The notes beneath the pieces are model-generated. The model ran no database searches, was not told the origin of the DNA, and saw only the letters and a list, made by a program, of their open reading frames with translations. Shown here piece after piece: positions 29,751 to 38,527 of a stretch of DNA of 64,000 bases. The translations under genes were made by a program, and so were the position numbers. Source of the DNA: Nocardioides nematodiphilus (lineage in GTDB: Bacteria > Actinomycetota > Actinomycetes > Propionibacteriales > Nocardioidaceae). Positions within the stretch are counted from its first letter, which is position 1. The number at the start of each line of letters is the position of its first letter. The stretch covers positions 1-64,000 of the forward strand of contig NZ_JAIWOY010000013.1 in NCBI RefSeq assembly GCF_020216525.1, read 5' to 3'.

Positions 29751-30878
29751 TCAGCCGTGCTTCGACCCGCGGCGGTCGGTCGCGCAGGCGCCGACCAGCT
29801 TGGTGCCGGCGAGCTGATAGTCGGTGATGACGGGGGAGTGGTCCGAGACCGCCGTCCGTCCGACCTGGGCCCGGACCGGGGTCAGGCTCGTGCCACGGTG
29901 GAGCAGGTAGTCGATCCGCGCGTTCGGCGGGTTGCCGTGCGAGTTGGGGCTGCCGACGCCGACCTGGCTCCATGGGTCGGAGAGCACGCTCTCGAAGGAG
30001 TTCATCGCCGCCGATCCGGGGCCGGAGTTCATGTCGCCGCCGAGGATCGTCGGGTACGGGTCCTTGGCGATGATCGCCGCCGCCTGCGCCGCCTGCCGGC
30101 CGCGCAGGGCGAGGTGGTCGCCGTGCGGGCCGGGGGTGTTGTTCTCCAGGTGGGTGTTGTAGACGCTGAGCGTCGTCCCGTCGACGTCGAGGACCGTGTG
30201 CAGCAGCCCGCGCTGCTCGAGGCGTCCCTCGTTGACCAGCGGCGTGTTCGACTTCGCCACGATCGGGAAGCGGGTGAGGATCAGCGTGCCGTACTGCTGG
30301 GGACCCTCCCGGCCGACGCCCCAGATCTTGTTGACCCCGTACGCGTAGTACATGTGCAGCGCATTCGACAGCACCGTCGGCATGTCGACGTAGTCGCTGT
30401 AGCCGCGGTGGGCGTCGACCTCCTGGAGGAGCACGATGTCCGGTGTGAGGGCGGCGATCTCGGACTCGATCTGGCCGATCATGACCGTGTTGCCGTGCAG
30501 CGCGGAGTGGATGTTGAAGCTGACCACCCGGAACGGGTGGACGACGGGGCGCGCCGTGCAGGCCGGCTGCGGCGGGACGACCGCCGACGCGGAGACGCCG
30601 CCCGGTCCGATGGTAGGGCCGACGGTGGGGCCGACCGTGGGGGCCGCGGTGCTCGAGGGCGGGGCGGCGGTCGGCGACAGGGTCGGACTCGCCTCGTCGG
30701 TCCAGACCGGAGCGGGCCCGGTGCTGCTCGGGTCGCTCGCCGTCCGCGGGCTCGCCTGCCGCGCCAGGACCAGGGCGGCGCCGGTGCCGACGAACACCAG
30801 CACGATCGCCGCGGTGATGAGGATCGTCGCCCAGTCGCGCCCGGTGTCGTCGGGGCGATGGGGGGCGGGCTCGGTCAT
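29751..30878 (-). CDS. Membrane-anchored EEP-family phosphoesterase
   Basis: A 375-aa protein with one N-terminal membrane anchor (ATILITAAIVLVFVGTGAALV), a Thr/Pro-rich spacer containing repeated PTVG, and an exported endonuclease/exonuclease/phosphatase domain (~residues 120-360). The catalytic set is visible: SFNIHS, LLQEVD, YNTHLEN, GGDMNSG, RIDYLL and SDHSPV. It could be a nuclease, sphingomyelinase-like or inositol-phosphatase enzyme. It is the second EEP protein within 5 kb, but the two differ in architecture. A 35-nt gap separates it from the upstream glycosyltransferase, so they probably form one operon. Confidence 0.88.
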   Translation of the reverse strand: MTEPAPHRPDDTGRDWATILITAAIVLVFVGTGAALVLARQASPRTASDPSSTGPAPVWTDEASPTLSPTAAPPSSTAAPTVGPTVGPTIGPGGVSASAVVPPQPACTARPVVHPFRVVSFNIHSALHGNTVMIGQIESEIAALTPDIVLLQEVDAHRGYSDYVDMPTVLSNALHMYYAYGVNKIWGVGREGPQQYGTLILTRFPIVAKSNTPLVNEGRLEQRGLLHTVLDVDGTTLSVYNTHLENNTPGPHGDHLALRGRQAAQAAAIIAKDPYPTILGGDMNSGPGSAAMNSFESVLSDPWSQVGVGSPNSHGNPPNARIDYLLHRGTSLTPVRAQVGRTAVSDHSPVITDYQLAGTKLVGACATDRRGSKHG

Positions 30879-30913
30879 GGTCCCGGAAGTCTAACGACCG
30901 GACGGGCGCCGGC

Positions 30914-31816
30914 TCACTTCGTGCGTCCGCCCCGCAGGCGCTGTGCCAGCGCGCCCCACCGGCCGCCGGGGCGGCTCGTCCCGGTCTCCTGCAGGGCGAC
31001 GACGGCGTGCGCCATCGCGGGCGTCCAGCCCCGCTCGCTGGGGACGAGCGGCGCCTCGGTGAAGACCAGGTCGCGCAGCGCCTCGACCGGGTACTCGACC
31101 TGGGTCAGGGTCAGCTTCTGCACCGGCGCGCGCCCGGCGAGGCGCTGGAGCCGCTGGGGTCCGACGGTGCCCTCGGTGCGCAGCGTGCGCCACACCTTGA
31201 AGCACGGGCCGGCGCTGAACTTGGGCATCCGCTCCCACGACGCGGCGAAGTCGGCGTCGACCTCGATGAGGCGGCCGAAGAGGAAGTGGAACCAGAAGTA
31301 CGGGGCCGGGTCGGCCTCGGTGCCGGGCGAGACGGCCGCGATCGAGTCGCCGGGCCACAGCCCGACCCGCTTCACCACGTGATGGGGCCGCGTCCAGTAG
31401 CGCTCGAACTCCTCGCACAGCCGGCGCATCACGCTGCTGTCGGCGTGGGCCGCGAGGAACCAGTTCACGATCGGCCGGTCGGGCTGTGGTCCGTCGAAGG
31501 TGAAGAACCCGGCCGGCTCGGTCACCTGCGGCAGCCACTGGTCGAGGGGGATCACGGGGTAGAGCGTGGTGTCGAGCCAGACGCCGCCGTGGTCGCGGAG
31601 CAGGTGCGCCCGCAGGAGGTCGGCGACCGTCGTGATCGGCACCGAGCCCAGGTCCATCGGACTGTCGGCCAGGACGCGACGGGCGTCCGACTCGTCGAGC
31701 AGCGTCAGCTGCCAGCCGGGGTTGAGGGTGCGCCAGCGCTCGAGGTTCATCGCGACCAGGTCGGGGACCTGGTCGGCACCCTGGTGCCAGTACGCGTACA
31801 TCTGCCGGGGGAGCAC
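30914..31816 (-). CDS. Capsular-polysaccharide-type glycosyltransferase
   Basis: A 300-aa protein of the Caps_synth/Gly_transf_sug group. It opens RQMYAYWHQGADQVPDLVAM and carries the donor-site region ADLLRAHLLRDHGGVWLDTT, where Asp in WLDTT takes the place of the DxD motif. The fold is GT-A-like and cytoplasmic. It probably adds a sugar to a surface polysaccharide or glycolipid; donor and acceptor are unknown. The start is GTG 31816. It lies upstream of, and on the same strand as, the membrane-anchored EEP gene. Confidence 0.82.
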   Translation of the reverse strand: MLPRQMYAYWHQGADQVPDLVAMNLERWRTLNPGWQLTLLDESDARRVLADSPMDLGSVPITTVADLLRAHLLRDHGGVWLDTTLYPVIPLDQWLPQVTEPAGFFTFDGPQPDRPIVNWFLAAHADSSVMRRLCEEFERYWTRPHHVVKRVGLWPGDSIAAVSPGTEADPAPYFWFHFLFGRLIEVDADFAASWERMPKFSAGPCFKVWRTLRTEGTVGPQRLQRLAGRAPVQKLTLTQVEYPVEALRDLVFTEAPLVPSERGWTPAMAHAVVALQETGTSRPGGRWGALAQRLRGGRTK

Positions 31817-31967
31817 GGCGCAAGCCTAGACACTCCGCGTCTCGCTCCCGCGCTCGCGGCCAATGCCCGAGCTCGTACCTCGCTCGCATTGCCGTTCGCC
31901 TGGTCGCCTAGGGGGCAGCCGACGATGTGACCTGCGTCGCGTCGGCCCAGCGCCCTGGCCGCGTGAG

Positions 31968-31981
31968 TTACCGACCGGTAA
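31968..31981. promoter_or_regulatory. TetR-type operator candidate before the MaoC gene
   Basis: TTACCGACCGGTAA has perfect 6-bp arms (TTACCG/CGGTAA) around two central bases. It ends 10 nt before the GTG start of the MaoC-like gene, where a bound repressor would block transcription. TetR-family regulators of lipid genes often use such sites. The rest of the 31817-31991 gap holds no gene; a weak inverted repeat (GGCCAATGC/GCATTGCC, about 31858-31892) is also present. Confidence 0.5.
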
Positions 31982-31991
31982 TCTGACCGGC

Positions 31992-33035
31992 GTGAGCAAG
32001 ACGAACGCAGGCAACTTCTTCGAGGACTTCTCCATCGGCCAGGTCATCGAGCACGCCACCCCGCGCACGGTCACCGAGGGCGACCGCGCGTTGTACGGCG
32101 CGATCTACCCGACCCGCTTCGCCATCCCGTCCTCGGCGGCCTTCGCCGCCTCGGTGGGACTCAGTGCGCATCCGGTCGAGGAGCTGATCGGCTTCCACAT
32201 CGCGTTCGGCAAGACCGTGCCCGACATCTCGCTCAACGCGGTCGCGAACCTCGGGTACGCCGAGTGCCGCTTCCACGCCCCGGTCGTGCCGGGCGACACG
32301 CTCTCCACCCGCTCCGAGGTGATCGGCCTCAAGCAGAACTCCAACGGCAGGTCCGGCGTCGTCTACGTCCGCTCGACCGCCACCAACCAGCGCGGCGAGG
32401 TCGCCATCGACTGGTGCCGCTGGGTGATGGTGCACAAGCGGGACGCCGATGCCCCCGCGCCGGAGGCCGTCGTGCCGTCGCTCGCTCCCGCGGTCGACGC
32501 GGGTGACCTGGTGATCCCCGCCGGGCTCGACTTCTCCTCCTACGACTTCGGCGCGGCCGGTGAGCCGCACCGCTTCGACGACTACGTGGTCGGCGAGAAG
32601 ATCGACCACGTCGACGGCGTCACGCTCACCGACGCCGAGCACATGATGGCCACCCGCCTGTGGCAGAACACCGCCAAGGTGCACTTCAACTCTGAGGCCC
32701 GCCCCGACGGCAACCGCCTGGTCTACGGCGGCCACGTGATCTCGCTGGCGCGGGCGCTGTCCTTCAACGGCCTCGCGAACGCCCAGCTCATCGCCGCGGT
32801 CAACGCCGGCTCCCACGTCGCGCCGGCCTTCGCCGGCGACACGATCTACGCCTGGAGCGAGGTCCTCGACAAGGCCGAGACCTCCGCGCCCGGCGTCGGG
32901 GCGATCCGGCTGCGGCTCGTGGCCACCAAGGGCCGCGACGAGTCGATGACGCTCAAGGTCGACGAGGACGGCAAGCAGAAGTACGCCCCCGGCGTGCTGC
33001 TCGACCTCGACGTCTGGGCGCTGATCCCGCGATGA
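31992..33035 (+). CDS. MaoC-like double hot-dog dehydratase
   Basis: A 347-aa protein with two MaoC/hot-dog repeats: the first about residues 5-150 (NFFEDFSIGQVIEHATPRTV), the second about 180-345 (FDDYVVGEKIDHVDGVTLTD, YGGHVISLARALSFNGL). Members hydrate enoyl-CoA or mesaconyl-type thioesters. Its look is closest to MaoC dehydratases of CoA-ester catabolism; the exact substrate is open. GTG 31992 begins a conserved SKTNAGNFFEDF and lies right after a palindromic operator. The stop overlaps the SDR start by 4 nt, so the two act together. Confidence 0.85.
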   Translation: MSKTNAGNFFEDFSIGQVIEHATPRTVTEGDRALYGAIYPTRFAIPSSAAFAASVGLSAHPVEELIGFHIAFGKTVPDISLNAVANLGYAECRFHAPVVPGDTLSTRSEVIGLKQNSNGRSGVVYVRSTATNQRGEVAIDWCRWVMVHKRDADAPAPEAVVPSLAPAVDAGDLVIPAGLDFSSYDFGAAGEPHRFDDYVVGEKIDHVDGVTLTDAEHMMATRLWQNTAKVHFNSEARPDGNRLVYGGHVISLARALSFNGLANAQLIAAVNAGSHVAPAFAGDTIYAWSEVLDKAETSAPGVGAIRLRLVATKGRDESMTLKVDEDGKQKYAPGVLLDLDVWALIPR

Positions 33036-33844
33036 GCGCCGGCACCAGGCCCTCGGTCCTCATCTCCGGCGCCGCCGGCGGCATCGGTCGCGCCACCGCG
33101 GCCCGGTTCGCACGGGAGGGCTGGCTCGTCGGGGTGTACGACCTCGACGCCGCCGGCGCCGAGCGGACCGCAGCCGAGCTGGGCGAGGGCGACGCGATCG
33201 GCGGCAGCCTCGACGTCACCCGGCCCGACGACTGGGCTCGTGTGCTCGCCGAGTTCACCCGGGCCAGCGGCGGCCGGCTCGACCTGCTGATCAACAACGC
33301 CGGCATCCTGCGCTCGGGCCGTCTCGCCGATGTCCCGATCGCGGCGCACCACCTGACCATCGACGTGAACGTCAAGGGCGTCATCAACGGCTGCCATGCT
33401 GCGTACCCGTACCTCAAGGCGACCGCCGGCTCGGGCGTGATCAACCTGTGCAGCGCCTCCGCGATCTACGGGCAGGCGGAGATCGCCTCGTACTCCGCCT
33501 CGAAGTTCGCCGTCCGCGGGCTGACCGAGGCGCTCGAGCTCGAATGGCGCAAGGAGGGCATCCGCGTCCAGGCGGTCTGGCCGCTGTGGGTCAACACCGG
33601 CCTGCTCGACGGTGCCGAGGCCTCCAGCCTCGACACCCTGGGCGTCAACCTCACCGTCGACGACGTCGCGGAGGCGATCTACGCGGCGGCCCGCCCGAGC
33701 GGCGTCCGCGGCCTGCTCGGCAAGGCGCTGCCGCGCAAGGTCCACACGGCGGTCGGTCTCCCGGCCAAGACCCTGGCGACCGCGGCCGACCTGGTGCCGT
33801 CCTTCATCTCCCGCGAGGTCAACCGCCGGATCACCCGGTCCTGA
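33032..33844 (+). CDS. Short-chain dehydrogenase/reductase
   Basis: A 270-aa classical SDR. The cofactor loop is SGAAGGIGRA, NNAG is present, and the active site has Ser (LCSASAIYG) and the YSASK pair. The Asp after strand 2 (VYDLDAAG) favours NAD over NADP. It is translated from an ATGA overlap with the MaoC-like gene, suggesting sequential steps on a hydroxyacyl substrate. Its end overlaps the convergent MFS gene by 14 nt. Confidence 0.92.
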   Translation: MSAGTRPSVLISGAAGGIGRATAARFAREGWLVGVYDLDAAGAERTAAELGEGDAIGGSLDVTRPDDWARVLAEFTRASGGRLDLLINNAGILRSGRLADVPIAAHHLTIDVNVKGVINGCHAAYPYLKATAGSGVINLCSASAIYGQAEIASYSASKFAVRGLTEALELEWRKEGIRVQAVWPLWVNTGLLDGAEASSLDTLGVNLTVDDVAEAIYAAARPSGVRGLLGKALPRKVHTAVGLPAKTLATAADLVPSFISREVNRRITRS

Positions 33845-34958
33845 CGGGCGCGAAGGCGCGCGCGAGGGGGAGCATCGCCAGGATCAGCACCATCGGCACG
33901 GCGAACCCGATCCGCAGGTTGCCCGAGCCGACGACGCCGGTCAGGACAGCACCGAAGAGCGCGCCGACGTAATTGAACTGGTTGAACCGGGCGATGACGG
34001 TGTCGATCCTGGCCTGGTCCCCGCCGGCGATCCGCGCCGCCGCGGAGAAGCTCAGCGGTGCGATCACGGCGACGCCGGCGCCGAGGACGGTGAACCCGAG
34101 CACCGCGATCGGCCAGGTGGGGGCGAAGACGACCACCGCGAGCGCGGCGCAGGCCACCAGCGCGCCGATCCGCAGGACGGGCACCGCGCCGTACCGCGCG
34201 ACCAGCCGGTCCCCGGCCATCCGCACGATCAGTGAGGAGATCAGGTAGGGGAACGTCGCCAGCGCGACCAGGTGGTGCGGAGTGGGGAAGACCTCGTCGA
34301 GGAAGGTCGGGCCCCAGGTCTGTGCGGCCGTGTCGACCATGTAGAAGAGCACCATCCCGAGCCCGACCAGCACGATCGGGCGCCAGGGCACGTCGCTCAG
34401 GTCGGCGGTGGCCACGGCGCCCGCACGCGGCAGCAGCGGCAGCGTGGCCGCGGTCAGCGGGACGACCACCAGGAAGGCGTCGGTCCACAGCGGGGTGTCG
34501 CCGAGCGCCAGGGCCAGCGCGCCGCCGATGACGCCACCGAGCGTCCAGGCGCCGAAGAACGAGGGCAGGATCGTGCGCCCGTACACGTGCTCCAGAGCGA
34601 CCGCCTGCATGTTGGTGCCGGCGTCGACGCTGCCGAGCCCGATGCCGTACACCGCCATCCCGGCCACGAAGATCCACAGCTGCGGCGCGGTGGTGATCAC
34701 CGGGACCGCGACCGCGATCAGCAGCAGCCCCGCCCGGAGCAGGCGCGCGCTGGGGTGCCGCTCGGCCAGCCGCTCCGCGAGGACGGAGCCCGCGCCGGCG
34801 AGCACCACCATCATCAGGAGGAGGAGCGACAGGATCAGGTCGGAGATCCCCCAGTGGTCCTGGAAGCGGGGCAGGCGCGCGGTCAGGCTGATGTAGATCA
34901 GCCCCTGGGTCGCGAACGCCACCTGCGCCGCCCGACGGGACCGGGCGAGTGGGCTCAT
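33831..34958 (-). CDS. MFS transporter
   Basis: A 375-aa major-facilitator protein with about twelve predicted membrane helices. It opens RAAQVAFATQGLIYISLTAR, with charged loop residues after helix 2 (AERLAERHPSARLLRAG) and GIGLGSVDAGTNMQA in the first half. The second half has similar helices and ends shortly after ILAMLPLARAFAP. The type is closest to small-molecule efflux or sugar-type permeases of the Bypass/YbjJ kind; the substrate is unknown. ATG 34958 is chosen over a much longer frame that reads through the histidine phosphatase in antisense. Confidence 0.85.
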   Translation of the reverse strand: MSPLARSRRAAQVAFATQGLIYISLTARLPRFQDHWGISDLILSLLLLMMVVLAGAGSVLAERLAERHPSARLLRAGLLLIAVAVPVITTAPQLWIFVAGMAVYGIGLGSVDAGTNMQAVALEHVYGRTILPSFFGAWTLGGVIGGALALALGDTPLWTDAFLVVVPLTAATLPLLPRAGAVATADLSDVPWRPIVLVGLGMVLFYMVDTAAQTWGPTFLDEVFPTPHHLVALATFPYLISSLIVRMAGDRLVARYGAVPVLRIGALVACAALAVVVFAPTWPIAVLGFTVLGAGVAVIAPLSFSAAARIAGGDQARIDTVIARFNQFNYVGALFGAVLTGVVGSGNLRIGFAVPMVLILAMLPLARAFAPVRTG

Positions 34959-34985
34959 GCACGCATGCTGGCAGACTCCGGCCCC

Positions 34986-35540
34986 ATGGTCCTTTATCTC
35001 GTGCGACACGGCGCTACCGAATGGAGCAAGAACGGGCGCCATACCGGCGTCACCGATCTCCCGCTGCTCCCCGAGGGTGAGGACGACGCCCGCCGGATGG
35101 CGAGCCGCCTGGCCGGGCACGAGTTCGCCTCCGTGATCACCTCGCCGCGGCAGCGGGCCCGGCGTACGGCAGAGCTGGCCGGCTTCCCGGACGCGGTCGT
35201 CGACGAGGACCTCGTCGAGTGGGGCTACGGCGAGTACGAGGGCATCTCGACGGTGCAGATCCGCGAGACCGACCCGGGCTGGTCGATCTGGACGGGCTAC
35301 ACGCCCGGTGGCGAGACCGCAGACGAGATCGCCGCGCGCCTGGATCGGGTGATCGCCCGAGCGCGGGCCTGCGACGGCGACGTCCTCGCCTTCGCCCACG
35401 GCCACTGCCTGCGCGCGCTCGCGGCTCGCTGGGTCGAGGAGCCGGTCTCCTTCGGCCGCTTCCTGATGCTCGGCACCGCGACGCTCTCGATCCTCGGCGA
35501 CGACCGCGGCCAGGCGGCCGTGCTCACCTGGAACAGCTGA
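34986..35540 (+). CDS. Histidine phosphatase family protein
   Basis: A 184-aa phosphoglycerate-mutase-like phosphatase. The catalytic motif LVRHGATEWSKNGRHTG carries the phospho-accepting His near residue 8; the proton-donor region is VEWGYGEYEG, and the second His lies in AFAHGHCLRAL. It resembles the mycobacterial Rv3214 (Gpm2) phosphatase and occupies a similar neighbourhood near parA and the helicase. ATG 34986 places the RHG motif at the N-terminus. A gap of 27 nt separates it from the divergent MFS gene. Confidence 0.92.
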   Translation: MVLYLVRHGATEWSKNGRHTGVTDLPLLPEGEDDARRMASRLAGHEFASVITSPRQRARRTAELAGFPDAVVDEDLVEWGYGEYEGISTVQIRETDPGWSIWTGYTPGGETADEIAARLDRVIARARACDGDVLAFAHGHCLRALAARWVEEPVSFGRFLMLGTATLSILGDDRGQAAVLTWNS

Positions 35541-35592
35541 GGTCGCTCCGCAACCCTTGACCCGTAGGCCCCCGCGGGTCACCGTGGGGAGC

Positions 35593-36144
35593 ATGTCGCA
35601 CGAGCTGTGGCGCCCCGACGCGGTGTCCTACGACAGCTTCGTCAGTCATCTGGAGCTGGCCGACGGGCTGCCGACGTACCTGCCCTGGCCGCTGCGCCCC
35701 GGCTGGTCGGTGGTGGACTTCGGCGTCGCCAGCAGCGGGATCGGTCCTGGGGCGACGCTGTCCGTCGTCTCGGGGCCCAGTGAGATCGACGGCCCGGTAG
35801 ATCTGCTGCTGGTCGCCGAGGAGGCCGGGGTCGGTCTCGGAGCGCGGTTCGCCGGGACCCCCGGCGCGGACCCGGGTCCCGGACTCGGCGACGGCCCGCC
35901 CGCGACCAGGATCCGGATCGGCAGCCAGCTGGTCTCGCTGTGGCCGGTCTCGATCCACGCGGCCGTAGGAGAGTGGGACCGCTCGGTGCTCGCCGGCGAG
36001 GCGGGCGGACGCTGGCTGTGGCTGGTGGTGCGCCCCGCGGCGGCACTGCTGCTGTTCCAGGACGGCTGGGAGCTGCGCGACGTCTCCGGCCTGGGACCGT
36101 CGCTGGTCGAGCTGCCCTTCGACGACTCGCATCCGCGCTGGTGA
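35593..36144 (+). CDS. DUF6758-like protein lacking the zinc ribbon
   Basis: A 183-aa protein resembling actinobacterial DUF6758: YLPWPLRPGWSVVDFG, then GPVDLLLVAEEAGVGLGAR, a GADPGP turn, and WLWLVVRPAAALLL near the end. From memory, relatives start with a CxxC zinc ribbon; none is encoded here, and the short frame extension upstream (to 35557) has no Cys either. Function is unknown. It heads a tight run with PHP and MarC genes (39-nt gap, then a 4-nt overlap), an order seen in other actinobacteria. Confidence 0.6.
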   Translation: MSHELWRPDAVSYDSFVSHLELADGLPTYLPWPLRPGWSVVDFGVASSGIGPGATLSVVSGPSEIDGPVDLLLVAEEAGVGLGARFAGTPGADPGPGLGDGPPATRIRIGSQLVSLWPVSIHAAVGEWDRSVLAGEAGGRWLWLVVRPAAALLLFQDGWELRDVSGLGPSLVELPFDDSHPRW

Positions 36145-36182
36145 AATACGCGCCGCCCGCCGCACGTCGATAGTCTCGGCGC

Positions 36183-37073
36183 GTGCGCATCGACCTCCAC
36201 ACCCACTCGCGGGTGAGCGACGGGACCGATACGCCGGCCGAGCTGGTCGCCGCGGCCGCGGCGACGGGGCTCGATGTGGTGGCCCTGACCGACCACGACA
36301 CCACCGCCGGCTGGGACGAGGCCCTCGCCGCCGGCGAGGAGCACGGCGTCACCGTCATCCCCGGGATCGAGATCAGCACCGAGCACGGCGGCCGCAGCGT
36401 CCATCTGCTCGGCTACCTCATCGACCCGACGTACGAGCCGCTGGTCGAGGAGCTCGGGCAGATCCTCGCGGGTCGCTCGGCCCGGGTGCCGTTGATGGTC
36501 GCGCAGCTGCAGGCCGAGGGGATCGCGATCACCGAGGCCGACGTCTACGCCCAGTCCACGGACGCGGCCGCCACCGGGCGTCCGCACGTCGCGGACGCGC
36601 TGGTCGCGCTCGGCGTGGTCGGCCACCGCGACGAGGCCTTCGACCGGTTCCTCGCGTGGGGTCGCCCGGCGTACGTGGATCGCTACGCGGCACCGCTGGA
36701 GCGGATGATCGACCTCATCGCCCGTGCGGGGGGCGTCAGCGTGATCGCCCATCCGTGGGGTCGCACCACCCGTCGTACGCCGTCCGTCGAGCAGCTCGCC
36801 ACCTTCGCGGCGCGCGGTCTGGCGGGCGTCGAGGTGGATCACCAGGACCACGACGCCGCCACCCGTGCGGAGCTGCGCGCCGTCGCCGCCGAGCTCGACC
36901 TGGTCGCGACCGGGTCCAGCGATTACCACGGGACCGGGAAGACCGGGCACCCTCTCGGAGTGAACACGACCGCAGCCGTCGAGCTGCACCGACTTCTGGA
37001 GCGGGCCGCAGCGGCGTCCGCTGCCAGTGGTCGCCCCGCTCCGGTGAGCCTGCCGCCGGTGGTGCTCCGGTGA
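36183..37073 (+). CDS. PHP-domain metal-dependent phosphoesterase
   Basis: A 296-aa PHP hydrolase, the group that includes YciV/RnmT-type 3',5'-nucleoside bisphosphate phosphatases and 5'-3' exonucleases. Metal ligands are visible: DLHTHSRVSDG, ALTDHDTTAGW, IPGIEIST, VHLLGYL, VIAHPWG and SSDYHG. Its closest theme is E. coli RnmT (YciV), which trims RNA ends and hydrolyses pAp. The start is GTG 36183. It overlaps marC by 4 nt. Confidence 0.88.
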   Translation: MRIDLHTHSRVSDGTDTPAELVAAAAATGLDVVALTDHDTTAGWDEALAAGEEHGVTVIPGIEISTEHGGRSVHLLGYLIDPTYEPLVEELGQILAGRSARVPLMVAQLQAEGIAITEADVYAQSTDAAATGRPHVADALVALGVVGHRDEAFDRFLAWGRPAYVDRYAAPLERMIDLIARAGGVSVIAHPWGRTTRRTPSVEQLATFAARGLAGVEVDHQDHDAATRAELRAVAAELDLVATGSSDYHGTGKTGHPLGVNTTAAVELHRLLERAAAASAASGRPAPVSLPPVVLR

Positions 37074-37675
37074 TCAACGGAGCCTTGCTGGCGTCCTCGT
37101 TCGTGACGCTCTTCGTCATCATGGACCCGGTCGGCACCGTGCCGATCTTCCTGTCCCTGACCTCGGGTCGCTCCGTCGAGACGACCCGCAAGGCCGCCTG
37201 GCAGTCGGTGCTGGTCTCCTTCGGCGTGATCTCGGTCTTCGCCTTCTTCGGTCAGGCGATCCTGCACTACCTCGGCATCACCCTCGCATCGCTCCAGTGC
37301 GCCGGCGGGCTGCTGCTCCTGCTGGTCGCGCTCCAGCTGCTGACCGGCACCCACGGCGAGCAGAAGGCGGTCGGCGACACCAACATCGCCTTGGTGCCCC
37401 TCGGCACGCCGCTGCTCGCCGGGCCGGGTGCGATCGCGGCGACGATGGTCTTCGCGCGCCAGGTGCACGGCCTGGACGACTTCCTCGCGGTCTCGATCGG
37501 CTTCGTCGGGGTCCACGTGATCCTGTGGCTGATGATGCGGTTCTCGCTGCCGATCCTCAAGGTGATCCACGAGAGCGGCGTCATGCTCGTCACGCGCATC
37601 TCCGGTCTGCTGCTGGCCGCGATCGCGGTGCAGATGATCGAGAACGCCGTGATCGCGTTCATCGAGTCCGCGTAG
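37070..37675 (+). CDS. MarC-family membrane protein
   Basis: A 201-aa integral-membrane protein of the MarC/UPF0056 family with about six helices (SFVTLFVIMDPVGTVPIFL is the family opening; PLGTPLLAGPGAIAATM is the second conserved motif). Earlier claims of a role in multidrug resistance were not upheld; function is unknown. GTG 37070 overlaps the PHP stop by 4 nt. It converges on an SDR gene with only a 4-nt gap and no hairpin between. Confidence 0.92.
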   Translation: MINGALLASSFVTLFVIMDPVGTVPIFLSLTSGRSVETTRKAAWQSVLVSFGVISVFAFFGQAILHYLGITLASLQCAGGLLLLLVALQLLTGTHGEQKAVGDTNIALVPLGTPLLAGPGAIAATMVFARQVHGLDDFLAVSIGFVGVHVILWLMMRFSLPILKVIHESGVMLVTRISGLLLAAIAVQMIENAVIAFIESA

Positions 37676-37679
37676 CCGC

Positions 37680-38477
37680 CTACTTGCGGCCGAGCGACTG
37701 GAAGCGCTGCAGCACGCCGCGCGGGATGGCGCGGGTGACGCCGACGATCGCCTTGTACTGCGCGGACGGCACCGAGTAGATCTTCTTCCTGCCGAAGTCC
37801 TTGAGCGCGGTGGAGACCAGGTCCTCGACGTCGAGCCACATCCAGGCGGGCGCGGACCCGTGCTCGGCGTCCAGGCCCATCCGCTCGTGGAACTCGGTCT
37901 TGGTGAAGCCCGGACACAGCGCCATCACGTGCACACCGCGCGGACCGTACTCGGTCGCCGCCCACTCGCTGAAGCTGTTCACCCACGCCTTCGCGGCGCT
38001 GTACGTGCCGCGCGGCAGGAACGCGGCCACGCTGGAGACGTTGATGATGCCGCCCGAGCCCCGTGCCGTCATCGCGCCGAGCGCGGCGTGGGACAGGCGC
38101 AGGACCGCGGTGACCAGCACGGAGAGCATCTGCTCCTCGAGGTCGGCGGAGTTGTCGAGGAAGCGGTGCTTGAGGCCGAAGCCCGCGTTGTTGACCAGCA
38201 GGTCGATCGGCTGCTCGGCCGAGGCGACGCGGTCCTCGACGGTGGCGAGCTGCGCGCGGTCGCTCAGGTCGGCGGCGAGCACCTCGGTGCGGACGCCGTG
38301 CTGGGCGCTCAGCTCGCCCGCGACCTCGTCCAGCCGGCCCTTGTCGCGGGCGACGAGTACGAGGTCGTACCCCTGCGCGGCGAGCTGACGGGCGAAGGTG
38401 AGACCGATGCCGGCGGTGGCGCCGGTGATGAGAGCGGTGCCCGAAGCGGGACGCGGTGTGCCGGATGTCGTTGCCAT
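37680..38477 (-). CDS. Short-chain dehydrogenase
   Basis: A 265-aa SDR. The cofactor loop is TGATAGIGLTFA, followed by VARDKGRLDE (Arg after strand 2, favouring NADP), NNAGFG, INVSSVAAF, and the active-site pair YSAAK. The C-terminal tail ends QRFQSLGRK, like DltE/sepiapterin-type 'SDR family oxidoreductase' proteins often annotated for lipid or ketone reduction. No operon partner is adjacent. It is divergent from parA with a gap of 50 nt. Confidence 0.9.
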   Translation of the reverse strand: MATTSGTPRPASGTALITGATAGIGLTFARQLAAQGYDLVLVARDKGRLDEVAGELSAQHGVRTEVLAADLSDRAQLATVEDRVASAEQPIDLLVNNAGFGLKHRFLDNSADLEEQMLSVLVTAVLRLSHAALGAMTARGSGGIINVSSVAAFLPRGTYSAAKAWVNSFSEWAATEYGPRGVHVMALCPGFTKTEFHERMGLDAEHGSAPAWMWLDVEDLVSTALKDFGRKKIYSVPSAQYKAIVGVTRAIPRGVLQRFQSLGRK

Positions 38478-38527
38478 ACCGCAACTCTTGCACTGTTCGT
38501 GACCCCGCGTCGGGCATGATGGTCCCG

